From assembly GCF_024297185.1 (NCBI RefSeq), contig NZ_JANCTD010000002.1, positions 434,001-498,000 on the forward strand: a stretch of DNA of 64,000 nucleotides, read 5' to 3'. Shown here piece by piece: positions 1 through 8,832 of this stretch (positions are counted from its first letter, which is position 1; the number at the start of each line of letters is the position of its first letter). The notes under the pieces were generated by a model. It was not told the DNA's origin, did no database searches, and worked only from the letters and a program-made list of their open reading frames with translations. The stretch is from Lewinella sp. JB7. GTDB taxonomy: Bacteria; Bacteroidota; Bacteroidia; Chitinophagales; Saprospiraceae. Position numbers and translations under genes: made by a program.

Positions 1-504
1 TTCACCTTCGAGGTCGATACGGACGATCAGCTTCTACTCGACAACCCCGAGTTCTACCGGGGCACTCCCGACCGTATAGACACGCTCTACACCAATGGAT
101 TCGAAACCTCGTATCCTGCTGCCTGTACCATGAACCCGATCGCGGGATCCGGATCGCTCTGCCTGATGGGTCGCCGCGACGCCAGCGAGGAATTCTTCGT
201 CAATGTTGATCTGCAGGGGCGACAGTGGGTCCGCGCATCCGTCGACTGTCGCATCCGCACCGCGCGTCCGCGCGTCCACTACTCCACCCAACTGGTGCTC
301 CGATTCTACCGCGACGGGGTGGAGTTGAAAGAGCGGGTGATCCGCCTGCACCGCGTCCTCAATGCGGAGATGGACCGTAATGTCTACATCGAAGCCCGTG
401 CCCCGCGGGGCGGAGCGGACGCCGTTTCGGTATTACTGTGGAACGGCGGGGATAGCCAACCCGCTATCGTGATCGACAATCTGGTAGTCGCGACACTCGA
501 ATGA
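1..504 (+). CDS. C-terminal part of an unidentified protein (5' truncated)
   Basis: The reading frame is open from base 1 and ends at a TGA at 502-504, so the start lies outside the window. The visible 167 residues contain Trp and Tyr spaced in alternating hydrophobic strands (for example FVNVDLQGRQWVRASVDC) and end in IVIDNLVVATLE, which looks like a beta-sandwich or jelly-roll ending. Two cysteines near GFETSYPAACTM and GSLCLMG could form a disulfide, as expected for an exported protein. I do not recognise a family. The stop lies 3 bases before the stop of the convergent glycosidase gene. Confidence 0.6.
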   Translation, partial: FTFEVDTDDQLLLDNPEFYRGTPDRIDTLYTNGFETSYPAACTMNPIAGSGSLCLMGRRDASEEFFVNVDLQGRQWVRASVDCRIRTARPRVHYSTQLVLRFYRDGVELKERVIRLHRVLNAEMDRNVYIEARAPRGGADAVSVLLWNGGDSQPAIVIDNLVVATLE

Positions 505-507
505 GGT

Positions 508-2349
508 TTAGCGTACGTCGCGGTAAAATTCGCTTAGTAGCGCTCCCGCCGGCTTGCCTCCGGGCGTGAATCCGGTGTTGTTCCCCTGCCGCCCTTCGTC
601 GTGTCCCAGATACGAGGGCCACTTCCACACGAACATACCCCGCAACCGCTCGGACTGCTTCCCGGCGGCAATAAGCGCTGCGTAGCAGCGCGCCTGGTCC
701 ACTTCGTCGGCCGGGCGATCCCCGGCCTCGGCGTGGGGATTGATCCAGGCGCCGGCTACCGACCGGTAGCCGACCTCGGTTAGCCACAACGGGCGATCGT
801 AGGTCGTACTGATACTGTCAGCGAGGCGCATCCACGCCTCCGCCCCCCGACGTAGTTCCTCGTCCGAGGGCTCGCTGCCACCGGACAGCGGATAATAGCT
901 GTTCAGCCCGATCGCATCGAGGTCGTCCCAGAACGATAGGTTCTCGAATTCAGGACCCCAGTTGGCGGCGTACGTCAATTGTCCCGTGTACTGCCGGCGC
1001 AGATCGGCGATGATGGCTCGCCAGGCGACGGGATGCCCCAGCGTAGTTTGTACCAACTCAGTCCCGATACAGAGGGCGTCCACCCCTTCTTCTTCGGCCA
1101 TGCGGGCGTAGTGGGCGATCCAGTTGCCGTAAGCCGCAAAGAAGCGATCCCAGTCGGCGGGCCGCTCGAAGTGAACGTCTCCCGGCCACCCTCCGCTCAC
1201 CCAGATCTGCGGCTTCAGCAGGATGAAGCATCCACGCGCTTTGGCCTCGCGGATTGCCGCCCGCACGGCGGGATCGTTTTCGGAGCCCGCCCCGTTCGGA
1301 ACCGGCAATTCATCGATGAGTCCCGGTTCCCGCATGAAGGTGTAGGGTACGATGGATACCGCATTGACGTGCAGTTGTTGCAGGCTGTCCAGCGACGGTC
1401 CCATACCCGATCCTCCGTACCCGTTGTAGACGCGGTATCCTTCGTGGGCCACGGTCATCCCCCGCAAGAAGTCGTTCTTCCAGGCCGGGCGCGCCGAGCG
1501 GTAGTGAAGATGGTCGGGCACGAGGTGAAGATCCCGACCCTGAAGTTGGTGGGCGTTCATGCTACCCTGCCACAATCCGATCCGTTCGACCGTCGGGTAG
1601 AGGTAGATGCGCTCAACCGACGCATTTTCCGTCAGGGCCGCCGCCACGATTTCCGCTAGGGAGAGGCCCTTCGGCGACGGTGAATAGTTATCCACGGCAA
1701 AGACCTGAACGCCATCCACTTCCAGAACGGGGGCTCCCGGAGACTGCAGCACGACTTCCTCTTCCCCGGCCAGGCGCCATCCGTTCCGCTCCGCAAAGTC
1801 CCCCATACGGCGTGATCCGTCAGCGGCGTGTATTTCGTAGGCCCAGCGCCAGCGGAAAACACCTCCCCACTCCGACGGAACCGTACGCAGGAACCGAAGT
1901 AAACGTGCCGGATCATTACTTAAGTAAAGAGACACTACGGAAGGCATACTATCCTTAGCTGTCAAGGGATTAAGGTAGTTGTTCAATACCATAAGTTCAC
2001 CCCATGTATCACCGTCGCTGCTGCCAAAAGCAGTAGTCGGCAACTCATGAATGGGCTCCGGCACCCGGTCACCGAATACGATGCTGGGCAGGGAGTAATC
2101 CCAGTCCGCGCATGCCACTACGCGAATCTTCTTTTCCAGGGGGCGGGAATCCGCAAGGCTGTCCACGTACCGGTTCAGCGCTTCGTCTTCGCTACAGACC
2201 ACAAATTGCCAGATCGGCGCCTGCAGGGCGGCCCGCTGAACGTCGCGACGGCCGGGTGGCGGAGACTCGGCCTGCGTAGCTTCCGCCCGGTGACAAGAAA
2301 CCAGGCACAGGATACCGCCGAGGACAACGATCCGAAGGAGCAGGTTCAT
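508..2349 (-). CDS. GH113-like glycoside hydrolase, lipoprotein
   Basis: A 613-residue protein with an N-terminal lipobox (LCLVSC, Cys19), so it is probably an anchored periplasmic or surface lipoprotein. The C-terminal half, about residues 290-600, looks like a TIM barrel of the GH113 (beta-mannanase-like) type. The strand ending ALCIGTE places a likely acid/base at Glu431, and PLWLTEVGYRS places a likely nucleophile at Glu525. A WKWPSYLG segment follows near residue 576, as in these barrels. The N-terminal roughly 250 residues match nothing I recognise. The start is an ATG 4 bases after the stop of the GDPD gene, so the two are probably co-transcribed. The glycosidase fold is fairly secure; the substrate is not. 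Confidence 0.75.
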   Translation of the reverse strand: MNLLLRIVVLGGILCLVSCHRAEATQAESPPPGRRDVQRAALQAPIWQFVVCSEDEALNRYVDSLADSRPLEKKIRVVACADWDYSLPSIVFGDRVPEPIHELPTTAFGSSDGDTWGELMVLNNYLNPLTAKDSMPSVVSLYLSNDPARLLRFLRTVPSEWGGVFRWRWAYEIHAADGSRRMGDFAERNGWRLAGEEEVVLQSPGAPVLEVDGVQVFAVDNYSPSPKGLSLAEIVAAALTENASVERIYLYPTVERIGLWQGSMNAHQLQGRDLHLVPDHLHYRSARPAWKNDFLRGMTVAHEGYRVYNGYGGSGMGPSLDSLQQLHVNAVSIVPYTFMREPGLIDELPVPNGAGSENDPAVRAAIREAKARGCFILLKPQIWVSGGWPGDVHFERPADWDRFFAAYGNWIAHYARMAEEEGVDALCIGTELVQTTLGHPVAWRAIIADLRRQYTGQLTYAANWGPEFENLSFWDDLDAIGLNSYYPLSGGSEPSDEELRRGAEAWMRLADSISTTYDRPLWLTEVGYRSVAGAWINPHAEAGDRPADEVDQARCYAALIAAGKQSERLRGMFVWKWPSYLGHDEGRQGNNTGFTPGGKPAGALLSEFYRDVR

Positions 2350-2353
2350 CGGA

Positions 2354-3187
2354 CTAAATTAATGCTTTCGCGATACGGTCGGGATAATCGGTGATGATAC
2401 CGTCGACGCCCAGCGACCGCAGCTCCCGCATACGTGCCACCTCGTTCACCGTCCACGGCACTACCCGCATACCATGCCCCCTGGCCTCCCGGACGATCTC
2501 CGGATTAAGCTTAGTATGCCAGGGACTGTAGATCGGTGGCACGAAACCGAGAACGTCCATTTTACGGGCCACCCCCCCGGGTGATTCGTCCAGGTAGGCC
2601 AGCGTGATGTCCGGTGCCCGGCGGTGAATCTCGGCCAGCGTGGGTGGATCGAAACACTGAAGATTAACCAGTTCCGGTCTCCCCCAGGCCGCTACATCCT
2701 CCAGGACGAGCTTGACGAACGTTTCCCGGTCGGGCACGAACGCCGGTTCCCACTCCGGCTGGTACTTCAGTTCGATGTTGAAGCGCGGGCTCGCGCGCCG
2801 GTGTTGAACGCAGTAGCGGTCCACGGCGGCGAAAACGGCGGCCAGGGTAGGCTTAGTGGCCGGACGGTTTCGCTGTTCCGGGAAGCGGGGATGGGAGCGC
2901 TGCCCGCAATCGTAAGCCGCGATCTCCCGGGCGGTGAGCGTACGCAGACTTATCGTTTCCGTGATCTCATCCCCCGCCGGCGTCCGGCAAATTTCAGGCT
3001 CCATATAGGGATCGTGGCTCACGATCACCCGGTCGTCGGCGGAGATGACGACGTCAAGTTCCAGGGTCGTTACGGCAGGATAGCTCAGCGCACGCAGGAA
3101 GGAGGGAATCGTATTTTCGGGAAGCAGACCGCGGGCGCCCCGGTGACCCTGCCAATCGAAGGGAATAGGCTCGCGGGCTGTGGACAT
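2354..3187 (-). CDS. glycerophosphodiester phosphodiesterase
   Basis: A 277-residue GDPD-family TIM barrel. This family hydrolyses glycerophosphodiesters to glycerol 3-phosphate and an alcohol. The family signature is complete: His15-Arg16 (GHRGARG), Glu24-Asn25 (LPENT), Glu43 and Asp45 (LELDV) as metal ligands, and His58 (SHDP) as the second catalytic histidine. The C-terminal VDGIITDYPDR motif is also typical. No signal peptide is evident, so it is probably cytoplasmic. It is first in a two-gene operon with the GH113-like gene (4-base gap) and diverges from the DUF2059 gene. glpK in this window is unlinked but could use the product. Confidence 0.9.
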   Translation of the reverse strand: MSTAREPIPFDWQGHRGARGLLPENTIPSFLRALSYPAVTTLELDVVISADDRVIVSHDPYMEPEICRTPAGDEITETISLRTLTAREIAAYDCGQRSHPRFPEQRNRPATKPTLAAVFAAVDRYCVQHRRASPRFNIELKYQPEWEPAFVPDRETFVKLVLEDVAAWGRPELVNLQCFDPPTLAEIHRRAPDITLAYLDESPGGVARKMDVLGFVPPIYSPWHTKLNPEIVREARGHGMRVVPWTVNEVARMRELRSLGVDGIITDYPDRIAKALI

Positions 3188-3234
3188 ACGGGTAGGGGAA
3201 TGATAGCCGAACTAGGGCAGTGGATAGGGAGCAG

Positions 3235-3242
3235 TATATTTG
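3235..3242 (+). promoter_or_regulatory. putative -7 box TATATTTG
   Basis: This is an exact match to the Bacteroidota -7 consensus TAnnTTTG. It ends 5 bases before the ATG of the DUF2059 gene, so the predicted transcript would start at or next to the start codon. I see no clear -33 TTG. Confidence 0.5.
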
Positions 3243-3247
3243 GACTT

Positions 3248-3703
3248 ATGAAGCATCTGATCCTTATCATAGTCCTGCTCAGCGGCACCCTGAGTGCCCA
3301 GGAGCGAGCGACTCCGCTGGACGCCAAGATAAACCACCTGCTGGAGATTTCCGGCGCCCGCGCCCAGTTTCTGGCCGCGATCGACAACCTGGTGGAGATG
3401 CAGCGCTCCGGGGTGGCGGAGCCGGCGTTGCCCGCCGAATTCTGGAGCGAATTTAGTGCCGAAGTGCACCGCGTCGGCTGGGAACAAATTCAGCCCGCCC
3501 TGGTGCGTATTTACCGGGATAACTACACGCCCGAAATGATTGACTTCCAGATCGCCTACTTCGAAGATACCCTGGCGCAGCAAATCGTATCGAAACAGGA
3601 AACCGTGATGCAGCAGAGTATGGCGGCCGGCAGCCAGTGGGGACAGGACATGGGCCGCCTCATTGCCGAACGGATGGCCGCCGCCACGGAAGAAAAACAC
3701 TAG
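3248..3703 (+). CDS. DUF2059 family secreted protein
   Basis: A 151-residue protein starting MKHLILIIVLLSGTLSAQ, a signal peptide with a likely cut after Ala-Gln. The remainder is alpha-helical. The segments YRDNYTPEMIDFQIAYFEDT and SKQETVMQQSM match the DUF2059 pattern of small periplasmic proteins of unknown function. I chose the ATG at 3248 because the signal peptide begins there and a TAnnTTTG box lies just upstream; a longer in-frame extension upstream is antisense to the GDPD gene. Only 3 bases separate it from the fatty acid hydroxylase gene, so they probably form an operon. Confidence 0.8.
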   Translation: MKHLILIIVLLSGTLSAQERATPLDAKINHLLEISGARAQFLAAIDNLVEMQRSGVAEPALPAEFWSEFSAEVHRVGWEQIQPALVRIYRDNYTPEMIDFQIAYFEDTLAQQIVSKQETVMQQSMAAGSQWGQDMGRLIAERMAAATEEKH

Positions 3704-3706
3704 CCG

Positions 3707-4474
3707 ATGCTGGGGCACTGGGTATTCTGGATCGGGGCCCTGTTTATGGTCATCTTTATCCGCTACCTCCTCTTCAGCGGACTGTACCACTACGTGCTCC
3801 GTCTGCGGTTGCGCGACCGCCTGCGCCACCGTATTTTTCACTACGAGGTCGGGGCGGGGGCCCAGGTCCGGAGGGAAATCCAACGGTCGGCCATCGTATC
3901 CCTCATCTTCGCCGCATTCGGCATCCTGGTCCTCTACCTGTGGCAGGAAGATCATACTCAGCTGTACCTGACGCTTACCGGTACCCGGGACGTCATCTGG
4001 TTGCTGCTGGGGCCGCTACTTTTTCTGCTGGCGCAGGAGACCTATTATTACTGGATCCACCGCTGGATGCACCGCCCGGGCATCTACGAACGGGTACACC
4101 GTTGGCACCACGAGAGTATCGAGACCACCGCCTGGACCGCCTTCAGCTTCCACCCCACCGAGGCCGTGCTGCAGGCGGTGTTCCTTCCGCTCAGTGTAAT
4201 GATCATCCCGATGCACGCACTGGCGTTTCTGACCCTCCTCGCCATTATGACGCTCTCGGCTACAATCAATCATGCCGGTATCGAGGTGTTTCCCGCCCGC
4301 TGGTCGAAGGTGCCGGTGGTGCGCGGGCTTATCGGCGCCACCCACCACGACGTACACCATAAACAGGCACGGTACAACTTTGGTCTGTACTTCACCTTCT
4401 GGGACCGGTGGATGGGCACGGAAAGTCCGGGCTTTCGCGAACGATTTCGGCGTTTCACGAATCCGGAGGACTAA
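3707..4474 (+). CDS. sterol desaturase / fatty acid hydroxylase family protein
   Basis: A 255-residue integral membrane protein with about four hydrophobic segments. It has the histidine clusters of the di-iron fatty acid hydroxylase superfamily: His118/His122 (HRWMH), His131/His134/His135 (HRWHH), His149, His189 (NHAG), and His213/214/217/218 (HHDVHH). These ligate the diiron centre that hydroxylates or desaturates lipid chains. The actual substrate cannot be read from sequence. It sits 3 bases after the DUF2059 gene. Its stop TAA shares the bases CTAA with the TAG stop of the convergent methyltransferase gene. Confidence 0.88.
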   Translation: MLGHWVFWIGALFMVIFIRYLLFSGLYHYVLRLRLRDRLRHRIFHYEVGAGAQVRREIQRSAIVSLIFAAFGILVLYLWQEDHTQLYLTLTGTRDVIWLLLGPLLFLLAQETYYYWIHRWMHRPGIYERVHRWHHESIETTAWTAFSFHPTEAVLQAVFLPLSVMIIPMHALAFLTLLAIMTLSATINHAGIEVFPARWSKVPVVRGLIGATHHDVHHKQARYNFGLYFTFWDRWMGTESPGFRERFRRFTNPED

Positions 4475-5127
4475 GGCCGATATTCACACACCCAGGCCCG
4501 GTAGTCGAAGATGGTTTCCCGGCGAAGCAACACTTCCCGGTCGATCCGCCAGCCCCGGCCCGTGAGCGCCCGCCGGTAGTCCTCCGCCCGGTGCTGCTGG
4601 GGATGTAAGGCATCGCCCGGCAGCAACCGGAAGACCGGCTGCAGCCAGCGGTGCCGGTGGACGTCGCTGATGAGCAGCATGCGCGTGCCGGGGCGCGCTA
4701 CGGAGGTCAGTACGTCCATACTTCCCGCCCAGTCCCGTACGTGGTTGATGGCGTTGATACAATAGATGTCGTCGTAGAGCCCGTCGGACCCGAGGTTTTC
4801 CAGCGGCGACTGCACGAAGCGAACCTCCGGGTAGCGATCGCGGGAGAAGATGGCGAGCGATGCGTACCGGTGCAGCAGAGGATCGAGGGCGGTCACTTGC
4901 TGACGATCGCGCAGGTGCAGGAAGATCCCCGCCGGGCCGCAACCGGCATCGAGGGCGGTGTGACCCGGTACGATCGTCCATTCCAGTTGCGCGAGTAGCC
5001 GTTGCCAGTAAGCATCCTTCGCGGCCAGATAGGCGGCGGGTGACTGCTTACGGAGGTACCGTCGCCACCAGCGGTGTTCCAGAAACTGGGCTACTTGCCA
5101 CCGCCACGAAATCCACCGATCCTGCAT
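4471..5127 (-). CDS. class I SAM-dependent methyltransferase
   Basis: A 218-residue protein with motif I ALDAGCGPAG (residues about 58-67) that binds S-adenosylmethionine, then a TALDP acidic loop and DDIYCINAINHV as motif IV. The substrate is unknown. I took the ATG at 5127; a TTG at 5154 would add nine residues. It lacks the conserved cysteine triad of arsenite methyltransferases, so I do not assign it to the arsenosugar pathway found later in the window. It converges on the hydroxylase gene with a 4-base overlap and diverges from the DUF2027/Smr gene. Confidence 0.8.
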   Translation of the reverse strand: MQDRWISWRWQVAQFLEHRWWRRYLRKQSPAAYLAAKDAYWQRLLAQLEWTIVPGHTALDAGCGPAGIFLHLRDRQQVTALDPLLHRYASLAIFSRDRYPEVRFVQSPLENLGSDGLYDDIYCINAINHVRDWAGSMDVLTSVARPGTRMLLISDVHRHRWLQPVFRLLPGDALHPQQHRAEDYRRALTGRGWRIDREVLLRRETIFDYRAWVCEYRP

Positions 5128-5221
5128 CGCCCGCAAGGTATGACGCGGCGGCAAACCGGGTCAGGGAGTGACGAAACAACCCCGTGACCAAAACCTTTAC
5201 ATCTACATAAAATATCTATCC

Positions 5222-6223
5222 ATGAACTTCAAAGTAGGCGACCGCGTGATCATGTCACGCACCCAAAAAACCGGCACGGTATCTTCCCTGCTCGGCAATG
5301 ATCTGTTCCAGGTCAGGCTCGACGGTGGACTGGGTTACCTTCCCGCGCCCAGCCACGCCCTATCGCTAATTTCGGGAGACACCGCACCCGCGGCCCCGCC
5401 CCGAACCGCTCCGATTCAGCGCGACAGCCAGCACGATACGGGTGTACAGTTGGCCTTCGATCCGATCTTCAACGGCGACGGCGATCCGGAGAGCTATCAG
5501 CTGTACCTGATCAACGGCACGGGCAGCAAACTGCTGTACGAGATCAAAGTACACACCGGATCCACGAAGCGGGCGGCCAAGTTCGGCCCCCTGGCCGCCT
5601 ACGATAAACTGAAATTTGAACTGATCCCCTATCACTGGCTCAACGAACGCCTGACGGTCGATCTGGACGTCCGTGCCACGGTGGAGGGCGGGACCGGTCC
5701 CCGCCACTTCCAGCAACTGAAGATTAAGCCGAAGCAATTTTTCAGCAGCTACCGTGAAGTTCCCGAACTGAGCCGGGGCGCCCACGTCTACGCCATCTTC
5801 CCCAAACTCGATGCGCGCTCCGTAGCCGATCGCTCCTCCGGTCCCAGCCTGCGCGAACTCACCCGCGCCCAGTTGAAAAAACAACAACCGGTACCGGCAG
5901 CGCCCCCCGCGGAGAATCCCCTACTCGCTCGTTCGGAATTTAACGACACGCTGGATTTGCACCTGTCCGCACTGGTGGACGACCCCGCCAGCGTACCTAA
6001 GCAAGAAGCACTGGCGGTACAGATGCGGGCCTTCGATGCGTACATGGATCAGGCACTTCGGCTCGACGTAAAGCAGGTGTACGTACTGCACGGCGTGGGC
6101 GACGGAATCCTGAAGGCGGAAGTGCACAAACGCCTCAAACACGTACCCTTCGTGCGCAAATTTCACAACAGCTACCATCCCAAGTACGGCTACGGGGCAA
6201 CCGAAGTCCTCTTTGAAAGCTAG
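5222..6223 (+). CDS. DUF2027 and Smr domain protein
   Basis: A 333-residue protein. The N-terminus (MNFKVGDRV... then GTVSSLLGNDLFQVRLDGG) is the small barrel typical of Bacteroidota DUF2027 proteins. The middle is a beta-rich segment. The last 90 residues form an Smr domain, with DLHLSAL near the start and VYVLHGVGDGILKAEVHKRL as its helix-turn region; this resembles the MutS2 nuclease domain. Smr domains cleave or bind branched nucleic acids or collided ribosome mRNA, but the role of this architecture is unknown. The ATG at 5222 is preferred over a longer frame because the family begins here. The gene diverges from the methyltransferase gene. Confidence 0.85.
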   Translation: MNFKVGDRVIMSRTQKTGTVSSLLGNDLFQVRLDGGLGYLPAPSHALSLISGDTAPAAPPRTAPIQRDSQHDTGVQLAFDPIFNGDGDPESYQLYLINGTGSKLLYEIKVHTGSTKRAAKFGPLAAYDKLKFELIPYHWLNERLTVDLDVRATVEGGTGPRHFQQLKIKPKQFFSSYREVPELSRGAHVYAIFPKLDARSVADRSSGPSLRELTRAQLKKQQPVPAAPPAENPLLARSEFNDTLDLHLSALVDDPASVPKQEALAVQMRAFDAYMDQALRLDVKQVYVLHGVGDGILKAEVHKRLKHVPFVRKFHNSYHPKYGYGATEVLFES

Positions 6224-6281
6224 ACCGCGCAACGCTAATCCGCCTCACAATGCCGTTATTGCCACACCAAACGTATACCGA

Positions 6282-7061
6282 ATGAAAATTTTCTCCCTCG
6301 CCCTCCTGCTGCTGACCATGCTTAGTTGCAACAAGGCTAAAGTAACCGAACTCGAAACGAAGTTAGCCAGCTCCCAACGGGAGAACGAACTCATCAAGGG
6401 CCAGCTCGAGAGCGTGCAACGCACCAACGGCGATCTGCTGAACCGCATGGAGGACCTGTCCGTCATTTCCAAGGAAGGTGCGACCAGCATCCGGGAAAGT
6501 CTACAGAGCCTGAGTGGTCAGACCAGCTACATCAACGAGCTTAACCGCAGTATCCAGCGGAAGGACAGCATCAACCTCGCCCTGGTGACTAACCTGAAGC
6601 GCAGCCTGGACAACGTAAACGACGAGGACGTGAAGGTCGAGGTAAGGGGCGGCAAGGTGCTCGTAAGCATAAGCGACAAACTGCTCTTCGCCAGTGGATC
6701 GAGCCGTCTCAACCCCGCCTCCACCAACGTGCTCGATAAGGTCAGCCGGGTGCTCAACGACCATCAGAACATCGACGTGATCGTAGAGGGCCACACCGAC
6801 AACGTACCCGTCAACGGCCGGGGCATCCAGGACAACTGGGAGCTCAGCACCATGCGGGCCGCTTCCGTAGTACGCCAGCTCGTGAACAACTTCGGCGTGG
6901 ACCCTTACCGGCTCACGGCGGCCGGCCGGGCCGACAACGATCCCCGCGGCGACAACAATACCCCCGAAGGCCGGGCCATGAATCGCCGGACGGAGATCGT
7001 CATTACGCCGGATCTGGACGAGTTCTTCAACCTTGCGCAGGACCGGGGGACGGACGGATAA
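6282..7061 (+). CDS. OmpA-family peptidoglycan-binding lipoprotein
   Basis: A 259-residue lipoprotein. The signal peptide ends in TMLSC (Cys16), so it is anchored in the outer membrane. Residues about 20-115 form a heptad-rich coiled coil (KVTELETKL, then NELIKGQLESV). Residues about 130-250 form an OmpA C-terminal domain with the hallmark VEGHTDNVPV and the ending AMNRRTEIVITP, which bind diaminopimelate in peptidoglycan. It therefore probably tethers the outer membrane to the wall. The ATG at 6282 begins the signal peptide. Its last 35 bases overlap the 3' end of the convergent secreted-protein gene. Confidence 0.9.
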   Translation: MKIFSLALLLLTMLSCNKAKVTELETKLASSQRENELIKGQLESVQRTNGDLLNRMEDLSVISKEGATSIRESLQSLSGQTSYINELNRSIQRKDSINLALVTNLKRSLDNVNDEDVKVEVRGGKVLVSISDKLLFASGSSRLNPASTNVLDKVSRVLNDHQNIDVIVEGHTDNVPVNGRGIQDNWELSTMRAASVVRQLVNNFGVDPYRLTAAGRADNDPRGDNNTPEGRAMNRRTEIVITPDLDEFFNLAQDRGTDG

Positions 7062-8751
7062 ACGGAATCGGCGGGGTCGCGGGAGCGGCGATATTCGGAA
7101 CGGCCAGCCGCGTCGTAATGGGCCTACGACAGACCCCGAAGCCCTCCCGTACGGGCAGATTCAGCTCGGCCTCGAGAGGAAAAGTGCGCATGTTGCGATC
7201 ATCGATCATGCGGAGCGGCCAGCTGCGTTCGCTCTCAAGCGTCACGTTGAGGACCGCCCGGCGGGCGTCATAAGTGGACGACACGACGCGGGCGTCCAGC
7301 AGTTCTCCCGGGACGCCGATCGTCAGTAGCCGGGCGTCGAAGCGACCGCCGGGATCCAGGGGATTTTCCCGGTCATCGACGTTGATCGTGAGGTGCCACT
7401 GCAGGGCGTACTGTCCGGTATTGCGTCGGTGAAGTTCGAAGCGCGTGCCGGCCAGATCGAGCAGGGGGTGCGCCGAAGTAGATAGTTGTTCCCGGACGGG
7501 AATGCGGATGGAGGGCATCGACGTCCGCGATGGAAGTACCAGTTCGTAAGATATAGCCACCCGGGCACCCGCGGACACTCCGAAGAGCGCGGGGGCGGCA
7601 TTTCCGGTCAGGGTGAACGAGACGCCCTCCTCCGTGGGGCTGACCGACAGGCGGGGAACTTCCGTGTACACATCGCCGCCTAGATTCTCTACGTGCCACC
7701 CTGCTCCAGCCAGGGCGGCCGGCAGTCCACCCACGTGTACCGTATGCTGGTGGGCGGCGGCCTCCCGCAGGGGCGGCGGGGCCTGAGCAACGGCGGAGAG
7801 GTTCGCGAAATACGCTCCGATCTCGGCCGGCCCCGGCAGCCGTTGGAAAAAGGAAGCCCGGGTGTAGGGGCCACTGAAGTCCGTATAGACGACTGTTTCC
7901 CAGTCCGTTCCGGAGAACGTATGTTCGCTCTCCCGGCGTTGGCTAAGGTTGCTGTTCACGCGGGCGGTCAGGGGGAGGGAGACGTTGATGCCCACCGATT
8001 GTTCCGCGGCGGAAACTTCCTTACTGTCCGTCAGATGTTTTATGAGCACGCCTTCGAACTGACGGAGATAGTAGGCTTCTCCGAGGTATTCCGGATGCTC
8101 GGCGTAGAATTGCCACAGGCGGGCCATGAGCTCGGTGGTACGGGCGTCGTTGGCAGCTAGAACTGACGTCAGTGGGCTTTCAAAACTTCCGGCCATGGCC
8201 AGTACGCTACTGCTGCGGCTGGCGTCGGTGTTGAGCGCAGCGGCGAAAGCGGCGTAAGGGGGCTTGAATCCGGCATCGAGGGAGGCCTTGAGGTAACCCC
8301 CGCAATTCTTGGTGAGCACGAAGGCATCGAAGCCTGGCCGGGGTTGGGGGAACAGATCAATGCCGTCCGCTTCGGCGTACAGGAGATTGGTGGGGCTAAA
8401 CCGAATGGCGTCCAGCGGTGCCGCGATTTCCCGGGCGGAGAATACGTAGCTCAGCAGGTTACCTCCGTTGATGTCCGCTTTCTCCACGCGGGTACGCAGG
8501 GAGCGCTGTCCCAGAAACTTCTCAATGGTGGGCGGCGTGTAATCCCGCTTGCCTTCGTGCTTCGTGAAGCCGCAGAAGTCGTAGTGGCGCTCGAATACGC
8601 CCTGCAAAGCTCCCCCCAGGAACAGCCGGCTGTAGGCACGTTGGGGAGGCCAGGAATCTTCGTCCTGATTGCGCCGACGCTGGGCCTCGGTGGTTGGGGG
8701 AATAAGCAACAGGTAAACCAGTACGATCAGGAGTAGGCGGTAAGCAGGCAT
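7027..8751 (-). CDS. secreted protein of unknown function
   Basis: A 574-residue protein with a clear signal peptide (MPAYRLLLIVLVYLLLIPPTTEAQ). I do not recognise a family. It has two parts. Residues about 40-300 are mixed, with a Ser/Ala-rich stretch (SRSSSVLAMAGSF) and a Cys pair near FCGF and KNCGG. The rest is a beta-rich region with repeated immunoglobulin-like strands (VSFTLTGNAAPALFG, LQWHLTINVDD, AVLNVTLESERSW). The C-terminus is Pro-rich (PATPPIPFIRPSPGP). The organisation suggests an exported, surface-associated or pore-forming-like protein, but no function should be assigned. It stands alone, convergent with the OmpA-type gene. Confidence 0.65.
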   Translation of the reverse strand: MPAYRLLLIVLVYLLLIPPTTEAQRRRNQDEDSWPPQRAYSRLFLGGALQGVFERHYDFCGFTKHEGKRDYTPPTIEKFLGQRSLRTRVEKADINGGNLLSYVFSAREIAAPLDAIRFSPTNLLYAEADGIDLFPQPRPGFDAFVLTKNCGGYLKASLDAGFKPPYAAFAAALNTDASRSSSVLAMAGSFESPLTSVLAANDARTTELMARLWQFYAEHPEYLGEAYYLRQFEGVLIKHLTDSKEVSAAEQSVGINVSLPLTARVNSNLSQRRESEHTFSGTDWETVVYTDFSGPYTRASFFQRLPGPAEIGAYFANLSAVAQAPPPLREAAAHQHTVHVGGLPAALAGAGWHVENLGGDVYTEVPRLSVSPTEEGVSFTLTGNAAPALFGVSAGARVAISYELVLPSRTSMPSIRIPVREQLSTSAHPLLDLAGTRFELHRRNTGQYALQWHLTINVDDRENPLDPGGRFDARLLTIGVPGELLDARVVSSTYDARRAVLNVTLESERSWPLRMIDDRNMRTFPLEAELNLPVREGFGVCRRPITTRLAVPNIAAPATPPIPFIRPSPGPAQG

Positions 8752-8832
8752 GTAGGGTGGAGTCTAACGTCAGGCTACTCCATTAATGCTCAAGCCAGCC
8801 GGTTATTGTCCGCGCGAACCGGGCTTTCCCGG

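Noticed and set aside
4471-5127. The class I methyltransferase as an ArsM for the arsenosugar pathway
   Set aside because: It lacks the conserved cysteines of arsenite methyltransferases and lies 37 kb from arsS.
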